Shown here in pieces: positions 10,745 to 22,849 of a stretch of DNA of 64,000 nucleotides. The DNA is from Cenococcum geophilum 1.58 (taxonomy: Eukaryota; Ascomycota; Dothideomycetes; Gloniales; Gloniaceae). The first letter of the stretch is position 1. Every line of letters begins with the position of its first letter. The notes beneath the pieces are model-generated. The model saw only the letters and a list, made by a program, of their open reading frames with translations. It ran no database searches and was not told the origin of the DNA. The stretch is from contig KV748207.1 in assembly GCA_001692895.1 (NCBI GenBank), positions 1,426,001-1,490,000 on the forward strand, written 5' to 3'. The translations under genes and the position numbers were made by a program.

Positions 10745-11455
10745 ACTAATACCTACTAGAGGTTCCTCTGTCTTTCCTATCTCCTCTCTTACCTGTCTCC
10801 TTATTAGATACTATCTATATCACTATATCAACTAATAGATCCCTTAGTGGGGACTAGGGAGGGGTATTAGAGCACCTCTTGTAAGGAAGAAAAAAGAAGA
10901 AGAGAGGAAGGTATAAAGAAGGGAGTATTTATAGACGGGAGGAAGCCTATAAACGGGAGATTAGGTAGCTATAATATAGACATTAATATTGCTCGGCTAA
11001 TACCTACTAGACGCCCCTCCGTCCTTCCTATCTCCTCTCTTACCTATCTCCTTATTAGATGCTATCTATATTACCACGTTAACTAATAAATCCCTTAGTA
11101 AGGACTGGGGAGGGGTATTAGAGCACCTCTTATAAGGAAAAAGAAAGAAGAAGAGAGGAAGGTATAGAGGAGGGAGTATTTATAGACGGGAGGAGGCCTG
11201 CGAATAGGAGATTAGGCAGCTATAATATAGACATTAATATTGCTCAGCTAACACCTACTAGACGCCCCTCTGTTCTTCTTATCTCCTCTCTTACCTATCT
11301 CCTTGTTAGATGCTATCTATATCACTACGTCAACTAATAGATCCCTTAGTGGGGACTGGGGAGGAGTATTAGAGCACCTCTAGCTCTTATAAGGAAAAAG
11401 AAAAGAAAAGAGGAAGGTATAAAGAAGGGAGTATTTATAGACGGGAGGAGGCCCT
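10745..11455. repeat. Tandem repeat, three copies of about 252 bp
   Basis: Units start CTAATACCTACTAGA or similar at 10745, 10997 and 11248. Each contains ATCTCCTCTCTTACCT, a GGACT-GGGGAGG core, AGAGCACCTCT and TTTATAGACGGGAGGA. The copies differ mostly by C/T and G/A changes. The third is cut short at GGAGGCCCTATAAG. I see no coding sense. Confidence 0.85.
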
Positions 11456-11533
11456 ATAAGTATGTAATTTGGTAAGTACTAATAAGCACGAGATTCTTGT
11501 ATAAGATAGGCTTAATTACTTACTAAAATATAG

Positions 11534-11577
11534 GGTGTCTCTGTTACTATAGTGGCTACTATAGTGGTAGAGACGCC
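11534..11577. repeat. Near-perfect 20-bp inverted repeat with GGCT loop
   Basis: Arm GGTGTCTCTGTTACTATAGT (11534-11553) faces ACTATAGTGGTAGAGACGCC (11558-11577). A related palindrome occurs far away at 43639-43670. The two share GGTG-C/T-CTCTACCACTATAGT, so this is a dispersed palindromic element and not a chance hairpin. Confidence 0.7.
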
Positions 11578-11589
11578 TTAAATATTTAA

Positions 11590-12060
11590 TATAACTGACT
11601 ACTAAGGCTGTTAATAAGTAAAAGGTAGGCTACTAATGTGGTGCGAATAATATAGTTGTTAATATCGTTTATAGCCTATTTTTGCTTCTAGTATACGCGT
11701 AGATCGTCCTTATATTTAGCGTAGAGCTGGTTATAGGTAGTAAGCTGATTTAGGTCTAGCTTTGCTATCGCCGTAGGTAGTATATCCCTTAATATAGGCC
11801 GACTTAGTAGTTCTAGCTTTAGAAAATCGTCTTTCTTCTTAGATAGGTCGATATACTACTATACCTCGTTAGTTTTAGCTGTGTCTTAGATAATAAAGAA
11901 CTATTAAATCCAATCGGATGGCTTGTTAAGAATAAGGTTGATTTTTAATTCAATAGAGGTTGTTATTTTTAGAATTTAATAGGTTAGGAAGGGTCCAGGT
12001 TAGGGTCTAGCTAGCGTTTTAGTAAAACCTTATTTAGACGTTCCAAACTTTTGATTTAAT
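11590..12060 (-). pseudogene. Ty1/copia gag relic (fragment)
   Basis: On the minus strand a frame reads NKPSDWI**FFII*DTA, then YAKYKDDLRVY*KQK*A further on. With stops read as Gln or Trp this matches the start of fungal copia Gag (the usual NWIEWI...AA block followed by YKxDLRxYxxQKxAL). About 150 codons are recognisable, with no linked pol, so this is a remnant. Stops are TAG/TAA at expected Gln/Trp positions, consistent with RIP. No LTR pair was found. Confidence 0.55.
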
Positions 12061-12399
12061 TTATTAGTTCGTTTATTAGTTGGATTTTGTTACAGGGAGC
12101 GCGATTAATAACCCCTACTAATAGCTCTAACTACGTCTAATTTTTAATTTGTAAATTAACAGATCTATAGGTAATAGTTATTTTAAGTAGCTCTAGGTGC
12201 GGTATATATAAAATCTTAACTATAGTATAGAGAAGTCGTGGCTGCTAATATGCGGTCCTAAGTGGCATATATTCTCGGAGGTCACGTAACTCCTTATATA
12301 AGCAACATTTCCGCCCTTTAAAAAAAAATTAAAAAATTCTAAAAATCAATTAACGCTATAGACAGTAGTAATATTGATCCAGTAATACTGCCAATTCTC

Positions 12400-15300
12400 C
12401 CTATATACTATTATATGTATATCTAACAGCTCTAGAAGCAGTAAGAAGGTAAGACGGATAGGGGGGTTAAAATTTAGAAAATTAGATTTCGTGGTTAAGC
12501 TGTTTAAAAATTAGGAAACCAAGACAAATGCTATATTCTTCGCTTACCTCCGAGCTAGTATATAATTTCCTATTTAGAAAAAGTCGTTTATAAGTAGTTG
12601 CTGCTGCCTCCGTATAAAATCTTCTTATTATACCTCTTTAGTCTTACTTATAGATAACTAAAATTGTTCTATATCGAACCTACGTTTAAACATAAGCCCT
12701 AAAAGCTTCTTAACTCGTGAGATTGCTATATAGGTTAGCCCGGCTATCTTATCCTTTTCCTTAATATCTAGAACTACCTGGTTAAGTATTAGGCCCTAGC
12801 TTTTATATATAGTAAGAGCAAAAGCTAGAGTAATTAGAAATTAATGCCGTAAGTAAGAGCCTCTTATACCCTCCTACTTATAAAGTATGGAAAATATAGG
12901 GACGACTTTCTTACCATCCTGCCGAGTGAATAGGGCAGGTCCGTTGTACCTATCTACTATAATTAGTAGTAACTAAGGCTAATCCTTTTTAATATCCGCG
13001 TGTCCCTTCTATACAACATCTTTAACTATACCAGTAGTACCGTTTACTAAGCCTAGTTCAACCCAGATATTCTATATTAGCATTACTTTCGCGCCAATAT
13101 ATAGGGCTAGATTCTCTATAGTATCACACTAATTAGGAGTAACTTTCCGCGCACCTACACTAGTGTTAACTAACTTAATAGCCACTACTGGCTATAAAAG
13201 GTCGCGAAGCCGAATAGTGTTATACTTACCTATAGCAGCGCGTATGCTATATAGCCGAATTATATTATTAAAGCCTGTAACCTTATTAATAGATAGGTCC
13301 TGCTTACACCTAGTTAAAAGAAGCTTTTAGGTTAAATTACTTATAGAATCACTATATAGCTCTATAAGGGCGGTCCTAAATATAAAGCTTTTAGCGTTAT
13401 TACTGCCCTACTATATAACTTGATCTAGGACAGCTATTTAGTTAATCGCCTTATAGGCTCCCTTTTTATAGCTAGCGAGCTCTAACGGCCTAGCGGGTAA
13501 ATTGCTATATAAGGCCGCCTAACCTATAGGGGGAAGCTAATGGAAATCGCCTACTAGCAAGATGTTTAAGCCTTTAAAGTAGTCGTCGTTATACGTAGGG
13601 TAGATCTAACAGAGGCGGTAATTAATCTAGGCTAGATATACTTGCCTAATTATAGATTTCTCGTTAAGGATAAGATAGTAAATATCCTTAAAAGCTTATT
13701 ATAGAGGCATAAGACTAGTAGTAGGCAATTTGTCGAATAGACGGTTTACTAGCAATCTTAATAGATTGTATATAGTTCTGCCGTTAATATTAAAGGCAGC
13801 TACCCTAGTAGGGGCCGCTTAAGCTAATGGCAACGGCTTACTATTAGCCCTTGCTATATTATAGAGTGTGGTAGAGAGGACAGTAATAAGATATAATTTG
13901 CCGGTTCCTACCTCTCTATTAATATTGATCCGTAGTAGGGGGGGGCTAAGGCCCACTTAGATCTGCCTGTAGTAATTAACTATAATATTATAGATATAAC
14001 GCTGACCTAGTTATAAGGAGGACGGAGTTACTGTTTAGGATAGGCGGCTCTACGGTAGAGGCTATAGCCGTACTTCCTGCTAATAAGTCCTCTTATTAAG
14101 CTGCGGGTATGTACCCTAATACGTACTCTAGTTGTAGTTATAATTAAGCTCCCTATTACTAAGCCTATTAGGATCCTTAATTTTAACTCTATTAGTATTT
14201 TAAACGCGGGCATATAGGGCCTTAAAGGATTAGTATAGCTCTAAGTCGTCTACGAAATCGTCCTTAAACTTATTAATATTATTAGTAGTTTCGCGACCTT
14301 CCTCTAGTTTCCGATTGCAGAAGTAGTTAAGTAGGTACTAATAAGAGTTAACGTAAGCCTGATAGGAAGCCATATAATTAGGGGCCCCGAATCTATTAGT
14401 ATAAGTAGCTACTTCCTTATATTCCCTCTATAGGTGATAAAGAATAAGCTTTATACGGCAGAACTTAGGATACTGCGGATAGGAATAATTACCGTTATAT
14501 TACGGAAAGTACGATATAACTTAAGGCCTTGCTCTTAGCCGACGCTTATAAGTAGAGTAATTAAAATAGAGTAGAAAATTAAGGAAAGTAACGTCCTCTA
14601 CCCTATCTAGGCGGCGCTTATATTTCTTATAGTTAGACAGTCCGTACCCTCTTAGTTGCCTATTATTAAGCTTATACATAGCACTTTAATCGTCCTCCTA
14701 GCGGTAGTTTAAAGTTACTATATTCCTAGAGCCTTCGTAAAGGGAAATGTTAAGAAGTAGATGGTATACCTTCTGTGCTAACTAATCGCGTTTAGTAATA
14801 AGCTTATTTATAAACCTAGCCACGACCGAACTGAAGGTATAAAGGCTATTGGCGTGCGGCTGTACTAATTAGAGTAACTCCTAGTAGGAAGTTGACTTCT
14901 TCTCTTCCTTACTGCAATATTTGCCTATATAGTTAACTATTACTAATATACTTATAGCGGGTGACGTATTAATATTTGCCATTTACGCTAATATTATAGC
15001 TGCATTATAACTATTAAGAAGCTTATTATTACGCTATAGACAGAACATCTAGTAATATGGATTTTGATCCTTTAATATAGCGGCCTTATTATAGAGAGAG
15101 CGTGGAAAATAGAAGCGGCACTCCTTTGCTCTAGTAGAGCCTTTCTTTAATCTTAAGTAGTAAGATTTGGTGTAATTACGGTGCCGTTAAAATTAATTAA
15201 GGTAGGCAGTAAGAAGCTTACTAGTATTAAGCTGTTCTTTATAGCTGAGAGTAGAAGGATATTAGAGATTAGGAGGCCTAAATTAATTAGGATTAACTAT

Positions 15301-17250
15301 AGATATAAAAGTAGTCTAGTACTTAGTAAAAGCCGCCCTTGACTTACTAGCTAACAGATCTGGCCTTAGGGCTGTTAAACTCCATAAGAAGCTATATATA
15401 TAGCCACTACCTTATACCTACCACTTATATTAGGACTAAAAGTTTATGCTATTAAATAGGCCTATAAGCACGTGCTTCCTAAATAGATTAAAGCGGCGAT
15501 ATAGCCAGTAAGCAGCAATATGTGGATTATTGTTGAGATTTTAAGAAGCAATTTAGTAGCGCTAAGCCTTATTAGTAGCCTTATATTCGTTAAATAGAGG
15601 TATATAAGAGTGTAGATTATGCTAATGTAAATTAGTAGCACTAAGTATAAAGAATAGAGACCCGCTCTTAATATTCTTAGTATAAGCCGTAAGCTTATTT
15701 CTTTTCTGCCTTTAGTAAGGTCTAGTGCCCTTAAGGTTTTATATATGCTATATAATCTTATTTAGTAACTAGCTACCCCTATTGCTATTTATAAAATTAC
15801 TAAGCTTATTTAAAGATAGACTATTTTTATTTAATCGGCCGTAAAGGAAGTAGGTGGCGCTAAGGGCTTGCTCTTTTATAATCCGATTAAACATATAGTA
15901 GCGAAATAAGGGGTGGCGGCTAAACTGACCGTCCTAATACTTAAGTATATGCTTGGCGTACGCAGCTAGGGTAACCGTACGGCTTCGTGGTATATTAAAA
16001 TCGGCTTTGTTATAAGGAAACAGAGTAGGAAAGGCGCCGCGTATAATGAAACTAGCTAATCGCTTAGAGAGAGGTGTTTATCGCACAGTAGGAACCTCTA
16101 GGCCCGCTTATAGGTCTTATTGGTATTAAACCTCGCGACCTAAAAGCTCTAATTTATTAAGGTTAGGTACTAGATTAGGAACTAAAGTATCTAGTATATT
16201 ATTATTAAATTCGCCGTCTAGTATATTACTGCTAAGCTTAGTAGGTAGAGGATTAACAGCATAAGGATGTTATATAGGAGCAGTAGGGTAAGCTGTTAGG
16301 CCACTAGAATTAGACTCTAATTTATTAATATAAGGTAGCTGATCTAATATAGAGCTATTTTCGGGTAAGCTTATAAGCTAGGTGCTATATATTTTAACGT
16401 CGCGATAATTAGGATAATTGACCTTTAGAAAGTAAAGCCACTATGCTATAGTAGAGCGCCTTATAGTATACCGCTTAGTAAACCGCCAACTTAGGTATTT
16501 GCTACCCTCTACTGCCGTAGGCCTTACGACCAGTATATTAAGTTTAGTAGGTAGCCGTAGTAGCTGCCTTTAAGTCTTTAGTATGTTCTAGCTAAAGTAG
16601 CAGACGTGGCTAGTATAGCGATATTACTAGCCGCGTATATGCACGACTTGTAGATAAACGTATACGCGCGCAATTAGAAGCTCCTCTACTGCGGTAAGTA
16701 TAGGTAGGAAGCCAGAAACAGGCCCCGGATTAAGCCCGTTACTTTTACCAAATAGGGGTAAAAGGGTTAGATTTTTAAGGCTATTGGCGTCCTTAATACA
16801 GGCTTTATATATACCTATATTATTACCCTCTATAGCTAGGCCTATTTAGAACCACCGCTCCTTATAATAACTGCACGTCTCTATACATTTAGCCTGTAGT
16901 ATACTCCTAAACTTCTTAATTCGCTTCTAATTAATAGCTAAAACGGGTAGTGGTGTAGCCGTAGTCGGAGCTTGCCGCGAGAAAGGTGGTATTAGCGGTA
17001 GGGTAGGTATTGGCGGAAGGGTAGGTATTGGCGGAAGGGTAGGTATTGGCGGTAGAGTAGGTATAGGAGCTAGTTCCAGCAAGGACGTATTTGGGCTATC
17101 TAGAGTGCCTCTGCTATATAGAGCTTTATCTATAGTATATAGCGGAGGGGTAGGCGAGTGAGCTTTACCCCGCCGATTAAGAATGCGGTGCTCCCGTTGT
17201 ATTGCCCTAATTGTCTTTCGCCGTTAAGCTATCTTAGGGGTATCTTAGCT
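12400..17250 (-). pseudogene. Helitron Rep-helicase (RepHel) relic, RIP-inactivated
   Basis: Conserved pieces of a rolling-circle transposase appear on the minus strand in the right order. Rep part: PHIAAYWLYRRFNLFRKHVL (about 15480-15550) and GSGYIYSFLW (about 15379-15410), where the family has an H-x-H metal-binding motif; both histidines now read Tyr. PIF1-like helicase part: GEVGTGK Walker A followed by YLI (about 13897-13914), then GLNILLVGDFH*LPPIG (about 13523-13560), the GDFxQLPP signature with Gln changed to a stop. Many TAG/TAA stops break the frame, so no product is possible. The expected protein would replicate and transpose the element by rolling circle. Boundaries are approximate; the element may extend from the hairpins near 9.96-10.18 kb to the compositional edge near 17.6 kb. 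Confidence 0.8.
16985..17060. repeat. 18-bp minisatellite in the Helitron frame
   Basis: GGGTAGGTATTGGCGGAA recurs about four times without breaking a triplet period, near the N-terminal end of the minus-strand Helitron frame. It would have encoded a six-residue repeat. It is less mutated than its surroundings. Confidence 0.7.
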
Positions 17251-17640
17251 ATTCTGGCCGCGAGGCAGGAAGGCATTCTTAGTATCGTTTTTAGGTAGAG
17301 TAGTTTGCTGGCGCCTTGTAGGATAAGTCTTAGTAGTAGAACCTAACTCTATAAGAGCTCTCCGCTTATTTAAATTATATTTAGAGATCTAGAAAAGTAA
17401 GCAGAGGTAGAAGTAATATATAGGGAAGACGCGCCTTTAACCGATATAACTGGCATAGCTTTAAAAGCTTCTTTAAAGGGCCGTCTTTGACAAAGCTAAG
17501 GCGGGGCTTATAAATATGGCACTTGCTACACTAAATTATAGTAGGATCTGCTATATTTATAATGTATATAGTAGTATTAATAGAGGTGTCAACAAAAAGG
17601 AAGGCGCAATACTAGGATATTTTGATGTTCATAATATTTT

Positions 17641-18149
17641 GATATTTGTTACGTGGATTCTGCCATAACTTACCGCGCGCGCTTTTTCATCTAACCAATC
17701 AGAAGCCGGCTTGGCGAGAGTTTGAATTCCAGGACCCGAATATAATAGACCACTCGTACCTCGGGTCAATAAGGACTACCTCGCTACCGTGACAACAATA
17801 GCCTCTTAATTCGTAGGCTAATCGTATGTGTATCTTATTGTTATGTGAACTAATGCCAGCCTCCAGACTCTCTGGACCCGGTCCGACGGGGCCTTTACTA
17901 ATAATATAACTAAGGATCTACGCCCCTATCAATTACGTGCTTCGGCGTAATGGCGCAAGCCCCTACGTGACCCATGCTAAACCCGGCATGGAATCGGTCT
18001 TACATCTCCGCTTTTACGGAGTCATCTCTCTCGACTCGTCTTTCTTCAACTCATCGTTTGGGGTTTCTCTACCACTCTTCCCTTCCCTCACCAACTTTCT
18101 ACGCAAGGCTCCGTCTCGTCAGGCCTCTCAGTGAGAGGCCCTTCTTCCC
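17641..18149 (+). promoter_or_regulatory. Upstream region and probable 5' leader of the bZIP gene
   Basis: Balanced composition resumes here. A CT-rich stretch (about 18000-18130) looks like a leader. ATGs occur at 17950 (stops after 6 codons), 17974 and 17988. The ATG at 17988 is in the same frame as the bZIP coding frame but meets TGA at 18132-18134. A GTGAGA donor-like site overlaps that stop (18131). Confidence 0.45.
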
Positions 18150-19075
18150 GTGAATCCATTTTGGCCCGAAGACGAACAATCATCATGGTTGCCCGACTTT
18201 TCGACCAGCAGTGATGGGTTTTGTCCCACGCAACAGTCTGATCATCTCGATCCGCCGCAATTTGGAAACTCTACTGGATCTTTTTCTCCTATAACCCCGG
18301 AATTCGTCTATCCTTTCACGCAACCGTCATCTTTCCATTCTTATTCCATCTTAGACTTAGATGTACCGATTTTTCCTCCTTCGACTTCTGCCCCATCGTT
18401 GGTGGATGTTAGCGCCGCGGAAATTGTTCATGGCTCCAATACATCTGTATCATTTCTCGATCCGCTTTCAAGCACCTGTTTGTTAGATGTGCCATGTTAT
18501 CCTTCCACTTCTGCAGCATTTCCTGTCGGTACGTTCTTGCAAAGCGTACATTAAGTGACTGTCACAAGGCTTACGGTCTTCCAGGCTCGGATCTGATTTC
18601 TACTCTTGATTACACTTTCAATACTCTACCTTCTAACACGGCTACATCATCGCCCCCTCCCTCATCTCCCAACCTCAAGGCCTCCTCAAATATAACGGTT
18701 ACTGGGGCCTCATCATCCGCATCAATCTTGTCAAAGTCACCTCGATGCAATTCGTCTCAATTAACTGCTTCACCATCGGTCTCCACTGCCTCTTCCTTTA
18801 TATCTAACAAGCGCAAACACCTCACCACAACTGCCAATGATCCCTCGCCCTCACACAACGATGATGTGGATGCTAACGCGGAGCGCGCGGAAAAGCGGCA
18901 GCGCAACAACGCTGCGGCACGCAAATACCGACAGAAGTTCGTCGAAAAGATTGCGGAGTTGGAGAAGGCGCTGGCGGAGGTTTCAGCGGAGCGCGACCAG
19001 TTGAAACTGAAGCTGGTGCGGAGCGATGCGGAGGTTGGGGTGCTGAGAGGGTTTGTGGAGAAATCGCGGAAGTAA
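18150..19075 (+). CDS. bZIP transcription factor, two visible exons, start codon uncertain
   Basis: Exon 18150-18528 joins 18585-19075 across a 56-nt intron (18529-18584, donor GTACGT, acceptor CCAG), giving about 289 residues. The N-terminal half is Ser/Pro/Phe-rich and acidic, like an activation domain (WPEDEQSSWLPDFSTSSD at the start). The C-terminus has a basic region KRQRNNAAARKYRQK (about residues 229-245) with the invariant Asn and Arg of bZIP proteins, then a heptad zipper (ELEKAL, QLKLKL, VGVL). It should bind DNA as a dimer in the nucleus; the RNNAAARKYRQK type is common in ascomycete stress and metabolism regulators, but the target is unknown. No ATG occurs in frame in exon 1. The listed first codon is GTG, so an upstream exon, a small intron over the TGA at 18132 (for example 18131-18208, 78 nt), or start loss must apply. 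Confidence 0.8.
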
Positions 19076-20452
19076 TAATCGGCTTTCCAAGTAAGTGGGC
19101 TAACATGCTTTGGGCTTTGGCCCAGTGGGTAGAATTTGTTGGTTATGTCAGCGAGAGTCATCTTCTATGAGTTGCTAAAGCCAAAGAAAAATGGGAAATA
19201 GAATTTCGGACGATGTTGATTTCAATTCTATATTTCATGTCAAGACGTTCCAAGGTGTTAGGTCTCCTCTTCTTTATTTTCTTACCCTTTGCTATTGGCT
19301 GGATCTTTTATTACTGAGAGATAGCCCTACGTAGTTAATTGATACTATGTCTTATATCTATCGCGACTATTGCGTGATGGATAGGAACGCTATGATTGGT
19401 CCGGGTTTTATCGGCCTGGAAGTGCCTCGAAGTGGGTGTGCTTGCTCAGGTTGCCGTGGTCGTTGCGGCATGGGAAGAGGATTACCATATCACTCTTATT
19501 GGTTATCTTGTTTACCTCTCTGGCGAATTTATGCTAGGTGTTTGGCTCATACACTAGAATGCCAGAACTTACTATCGTTGGGAGAGAACTTTAGCTGTTC
19601 TATTCGGGCTTACTTAAGTTATCTCACTCGTGGCTAATATAATAGTAATCACAATTACAGTTACCTCTACCAGCTAGTTCAAGTAGATAGGGCTAGCTAT
19701 TACATGCACTCTTCAGGATATCGTCTGCACGAATGCAAGACCTGCCGAAACCTTTTCAACTTGCTGACTTATGGCATTGTCAGCTTGCCCGCCTTTTTTG
19801 GGTCTTTTCCACCATCATTTAGTCTAAGTGGCTGCCATACGTAGTGACTATCGTCTTGATCACACCCGATGTTTTCTATTTTGTCAGGTAGGTAGACTCC
19901 GTTGACACAGGGCTTGTCAGCCCTTCCTTATCTGGAATAAGAAGCAAAATATATTCAACATACACGAACCGGTACTCGTATTCCTCCTCGCGTCCGGGCC
20001 GATCCTCTCTACAAGACTTTCATACTGGCGGCTCCGTCAATGTCAGAGCTCGGGACGAGTCAACCCAGAGTGAAGCTACACGGGTTTACCATCACTATTC
20101 ATTGTGACAAACGCAATCGCGGCGCTGTACAAGATATGAGAAGCAAAATTAATCCTTACTTCATACTACGGACTACAGCCAAAATTGACAGCCGCCTTCA
20201 TCGGGGAAGATTTCTTATATTAAACAAGGCTGAACAAGGCTAAACGAGGTTGAACGATAATTGGTTATCGGATGTAGCTTTTTTATTGTCCCTACCAATG
20301 GTTTCAACTTCGATAAGGAGAGAAGAGAGAACAGTCTGTATACCAAATTTGGGCTCCGTAGAATTAGCTCCCTTCTACTCCCAATGACAAAGCTACAGCT
20401 GTTATCTAGCTAGACCAGTTCATATCCTTGCATCAACAGAGAACCCTATCCT
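19076..20452. other. Intergenic region
   Basis: No supported gene. A 96-codon Cys-rich frame at 19347-19637 and a 67-codon frame at 20040-20243 have no recognisable family and no conserved motif. I see no tRNA or hairpin terminator. Confidence 0.5.
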
Positions 20453-20897
20453 TCAATTTTTCGGAGTATGGTCCACGACCTCAACATTATTCCTACAAAC
20501 CTTATCAATACACCCCCTCAAAAATTAGCACGGCAGCAATCAATACTCACCCTACCGGATCCAATACAAACGCCCCATAATAGTTTGGATGATACTGCGC
20601 CCTCAATCCCGGCTTCCCATTGCATGTCCCACCCGCCTTGATCGCCTCTTCATAGAATTTATCCACCGTCTCATGATCCTTCGCTCTGAACGCCAAATGC
20701 ATACCAACACCCTTCTCTTCCTCCCTCGCTGCGATCCAGAAGGGCGCTTCGCCCTCGCTGGGCCCGAAACCGACGGCTTGGCCGGGAAATTCCATTTGTT
20801 TGGCGTAGCCGAGAGGGGCGAGGGCGGTGATATACCAGGATACAAGCGATTCAAATTTTGAGGGGGAGACCGCGAAGCCGACGTGGTCGATTGTCAT
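20453..20897 (-). CDS. Small glyoxalase/VOC-fold protein, two exons
   Basis: Exon 1 is 20897-20551 and exon 2 is 20492-20453, separated by a 58-nt intron (20550-20493) with consensus donor GTGAGT, branch TGCTAAT and acceptor TGTAG. The product is 128 residues. It starts MTIDHVGFAV, with the usual first metal-ligand His of vicinal-oxygen-chelate proteins, continues with FWIA and GMHLAF, the KFYEEAIKAGG helix and NYYGAFVLDPVG, and only after splicing ends in NNVEVVDH, which supplies the expected C-terminal Glu ligand. This is the size of a single-unit bleomycin-resistance/dioxygenase-like fungal protein. The true substrate is not predictable. Leaving the intron in would stop the protein before the last ligand. 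Confidence 0.88.
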
Positions 20898-21879
20898 TTT
20901 GGATGGTATTCAAATAACAAGTTGGTTTGATATGTTGAAGGGAAAGGGATTGCTAGGTGTGCGCAGGCTTTATTTATGCGGTTGCTGTTCTTCGAATTTA
21001 AGCGGCGCCAAGGCGAAGGTAAGCCGTCCCCACAGCGCGGTATCAGCTGATATCGTGACTCACAAAATTGAACGCGCGTTATTGGCCCTATGTTATCTCT
21101 AAAGTGTCAAAAGTACGCGTGTGGTCACGAAGCTTTGATCCTACTGATTCTATTGATTAGCTTTTATGGATAACTGTAGGACCTATTTTACTAGGGGAAG
21201 GGATATAGCTGTCTACGTTTCACCTGACGATATCCTAATCCTTTTTAGGTATCAAGCTCCTGTTTTTCCTGCTTATTCACCTAACATGTGACTCTTGATA
21301 TAACAATAACATTAGTATTACGATACGCTCGGCCGAACAAATGGTATCGTATTGAAGAGATCTGACTGTACTGGAGTTCGGATGCAGCCAGGACTCCGAA
21401 ATGCAGGTCTTGGCGGCCAACGGTTGGAAGAAGCCGTGGGAGTAAGGGTAAGTGAAACATGCGAGAATGCGTTGGCTTCTCGAACTTAGTTATTGAGAAC
21501 CAACCACTTGTCAGAGTATCAGCCCACGCTTTAAATATAACTCAGCTCAGATGACTTCGGGAGCCAATCGTTTGCAGCTCGCAAGACTCGCAGTGCACTT
21601 GACGGAGGAGTCGTCGTCCTATCAGCGCTCAGTAAGCCAAAGGGATAGCTATCTGCTTGGCGAGTACGAGGTGGCATGATCTCGGTGAAAAATCTATGGG
21701 AATACTTGTCATGGCAAGGACCAAAATGGCGGCTGTCTTATCGTCGGCGGATTGTAGCTGGCAGAATATTAGATAACCAGCACTTAAGAGCTAAACATCT
21801 CCCACGAGAATCATTTCAACAACAACAGCTGCTACAGTGATGTGCACGACCAGCTTCACCCCCCCCTTAGCGAGTAAGA
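20898..21879. other. Intergenic region up to the large RIP block
   Basis: No supported gene; a 91-codon plus frame (20827-21102) is largely antisense to the VOC gene. Composition is balanced until about 21,880 and then turns TA-rich. Confidence 0.5.
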
Positions 21880-22384
21880 AAGACGTAATCGTTTGTATTT
21901 TAAATATCCATATATACGCGACGGGCTTGGGCCTTCCGCTATTTTATTACATTTTAGCTACCGGGTTCCTTAATAGGCTTACCCCAAATAAAGTTAAGAC
22001 GGGAGTTTTTTAATAGTGCTTAATCGCCACGCATTATACAGTTTATTTTTAATTATTTAACTTTCTTATTAATCTTAATAAGGAATTTATTAATTTCCGT
22101 ATTAGAACTTAGTAGGGTTAACTAACCCACCTTAGAAGTTATATATTAGTCTATAGTTAGAAACAGATCTAGAATATTATAGCTAGTGGCCCTCTTTATA
22201 TAATAGAGTGAAATTTAATAAAGTAAGATAGGTATAGGTAAAATATAGTTTTATACAGATTTAGGTTCTAATTTTGGCGCCTATATATTATAACATATTA
22301 TATAGGGATTGGTTCAGCTAATAAGTATATAAAAAAGATTAACCATTAGGGCATGGCTGTATATTAGCTAGTAGAACGTCTAAA

Positions 22385-22573
22385 AACTATATTATTGGTT
22401 TCACAAGGTAATACCACGTATCTACAAGTTGTAGGTAGTATAATAATTATTATTCTCTCTTCCTCTTGCTTAAGGAAGGGCGAGGAGCTTAGGGCTCCTT
22501 ACTATACTAGTACCGCGGCAACACATAACGGCAACTTACCTCACGTGACAGCAACTTGCCTATATTCCCAACA
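22385..22573 (-). repeat. Probable LTR of the minus-strand copia element
   Basis: Read on the minus strand from 22573 the sequence begins TGTTGGGAATATAGGCAAG and continues through TCACGTGAGG, GCCGCGG and CTCCTCGCCCTTCC. The same order of words occurs on the plus strand from 25413 (LTR of the second copia element), so both belong to one LTR family in opposite orientation. The far end is not resolved. Confidence 0.5.
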
Positions 22574-22849
22574 CTAGCAACTCTTCTTTTACGGTTGTTA
22601 TTTATATATATATACCACTCAACTAGCGTAATAAATATTAATCCTCCTTACTTACTATTACCATTGCAATATAAGTCTCGCTATTCTAGAATTTGCCTCT
22701 TAGCACGTGGTGCTTTTTTACTTAGGAGTTATAGGTAAATATCTTATTAGGAGGGCCGCTAAGGCGCTAATAGTAAGCGAGCTAATAGCAATTTTTTATC
22801 CTGGGGATAGAAAATCCTAATTAGCTAGTTTAAGTTAGGGTTTATAAAA

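Larger units (their letters stand above)
9958..17640. other. TA-rich RIP-mutated block 1
   Basis: Composition changes abruptly near 9,960 and returns near 17,650. Inside, TA dinucleotides are very common, no long open frame survives on either strand, and decayed coding sequences are full of TAG/TAA where Gln or Trp is expected. This is the expected result of RIP (CpA to TpA on both strands). The block holds tandem repeats, a copia gag relic and a Helitron relic, listed separately. Confidence 0.85.

Noticed and set aside
19347..19637. Cys-rich 96-codon frame, possible small secreted protein
   Set aside because: No signal peptide (starts MSYIYRDYCVMDRN), no conserved cysteine pattern and no sign of introns or leader.
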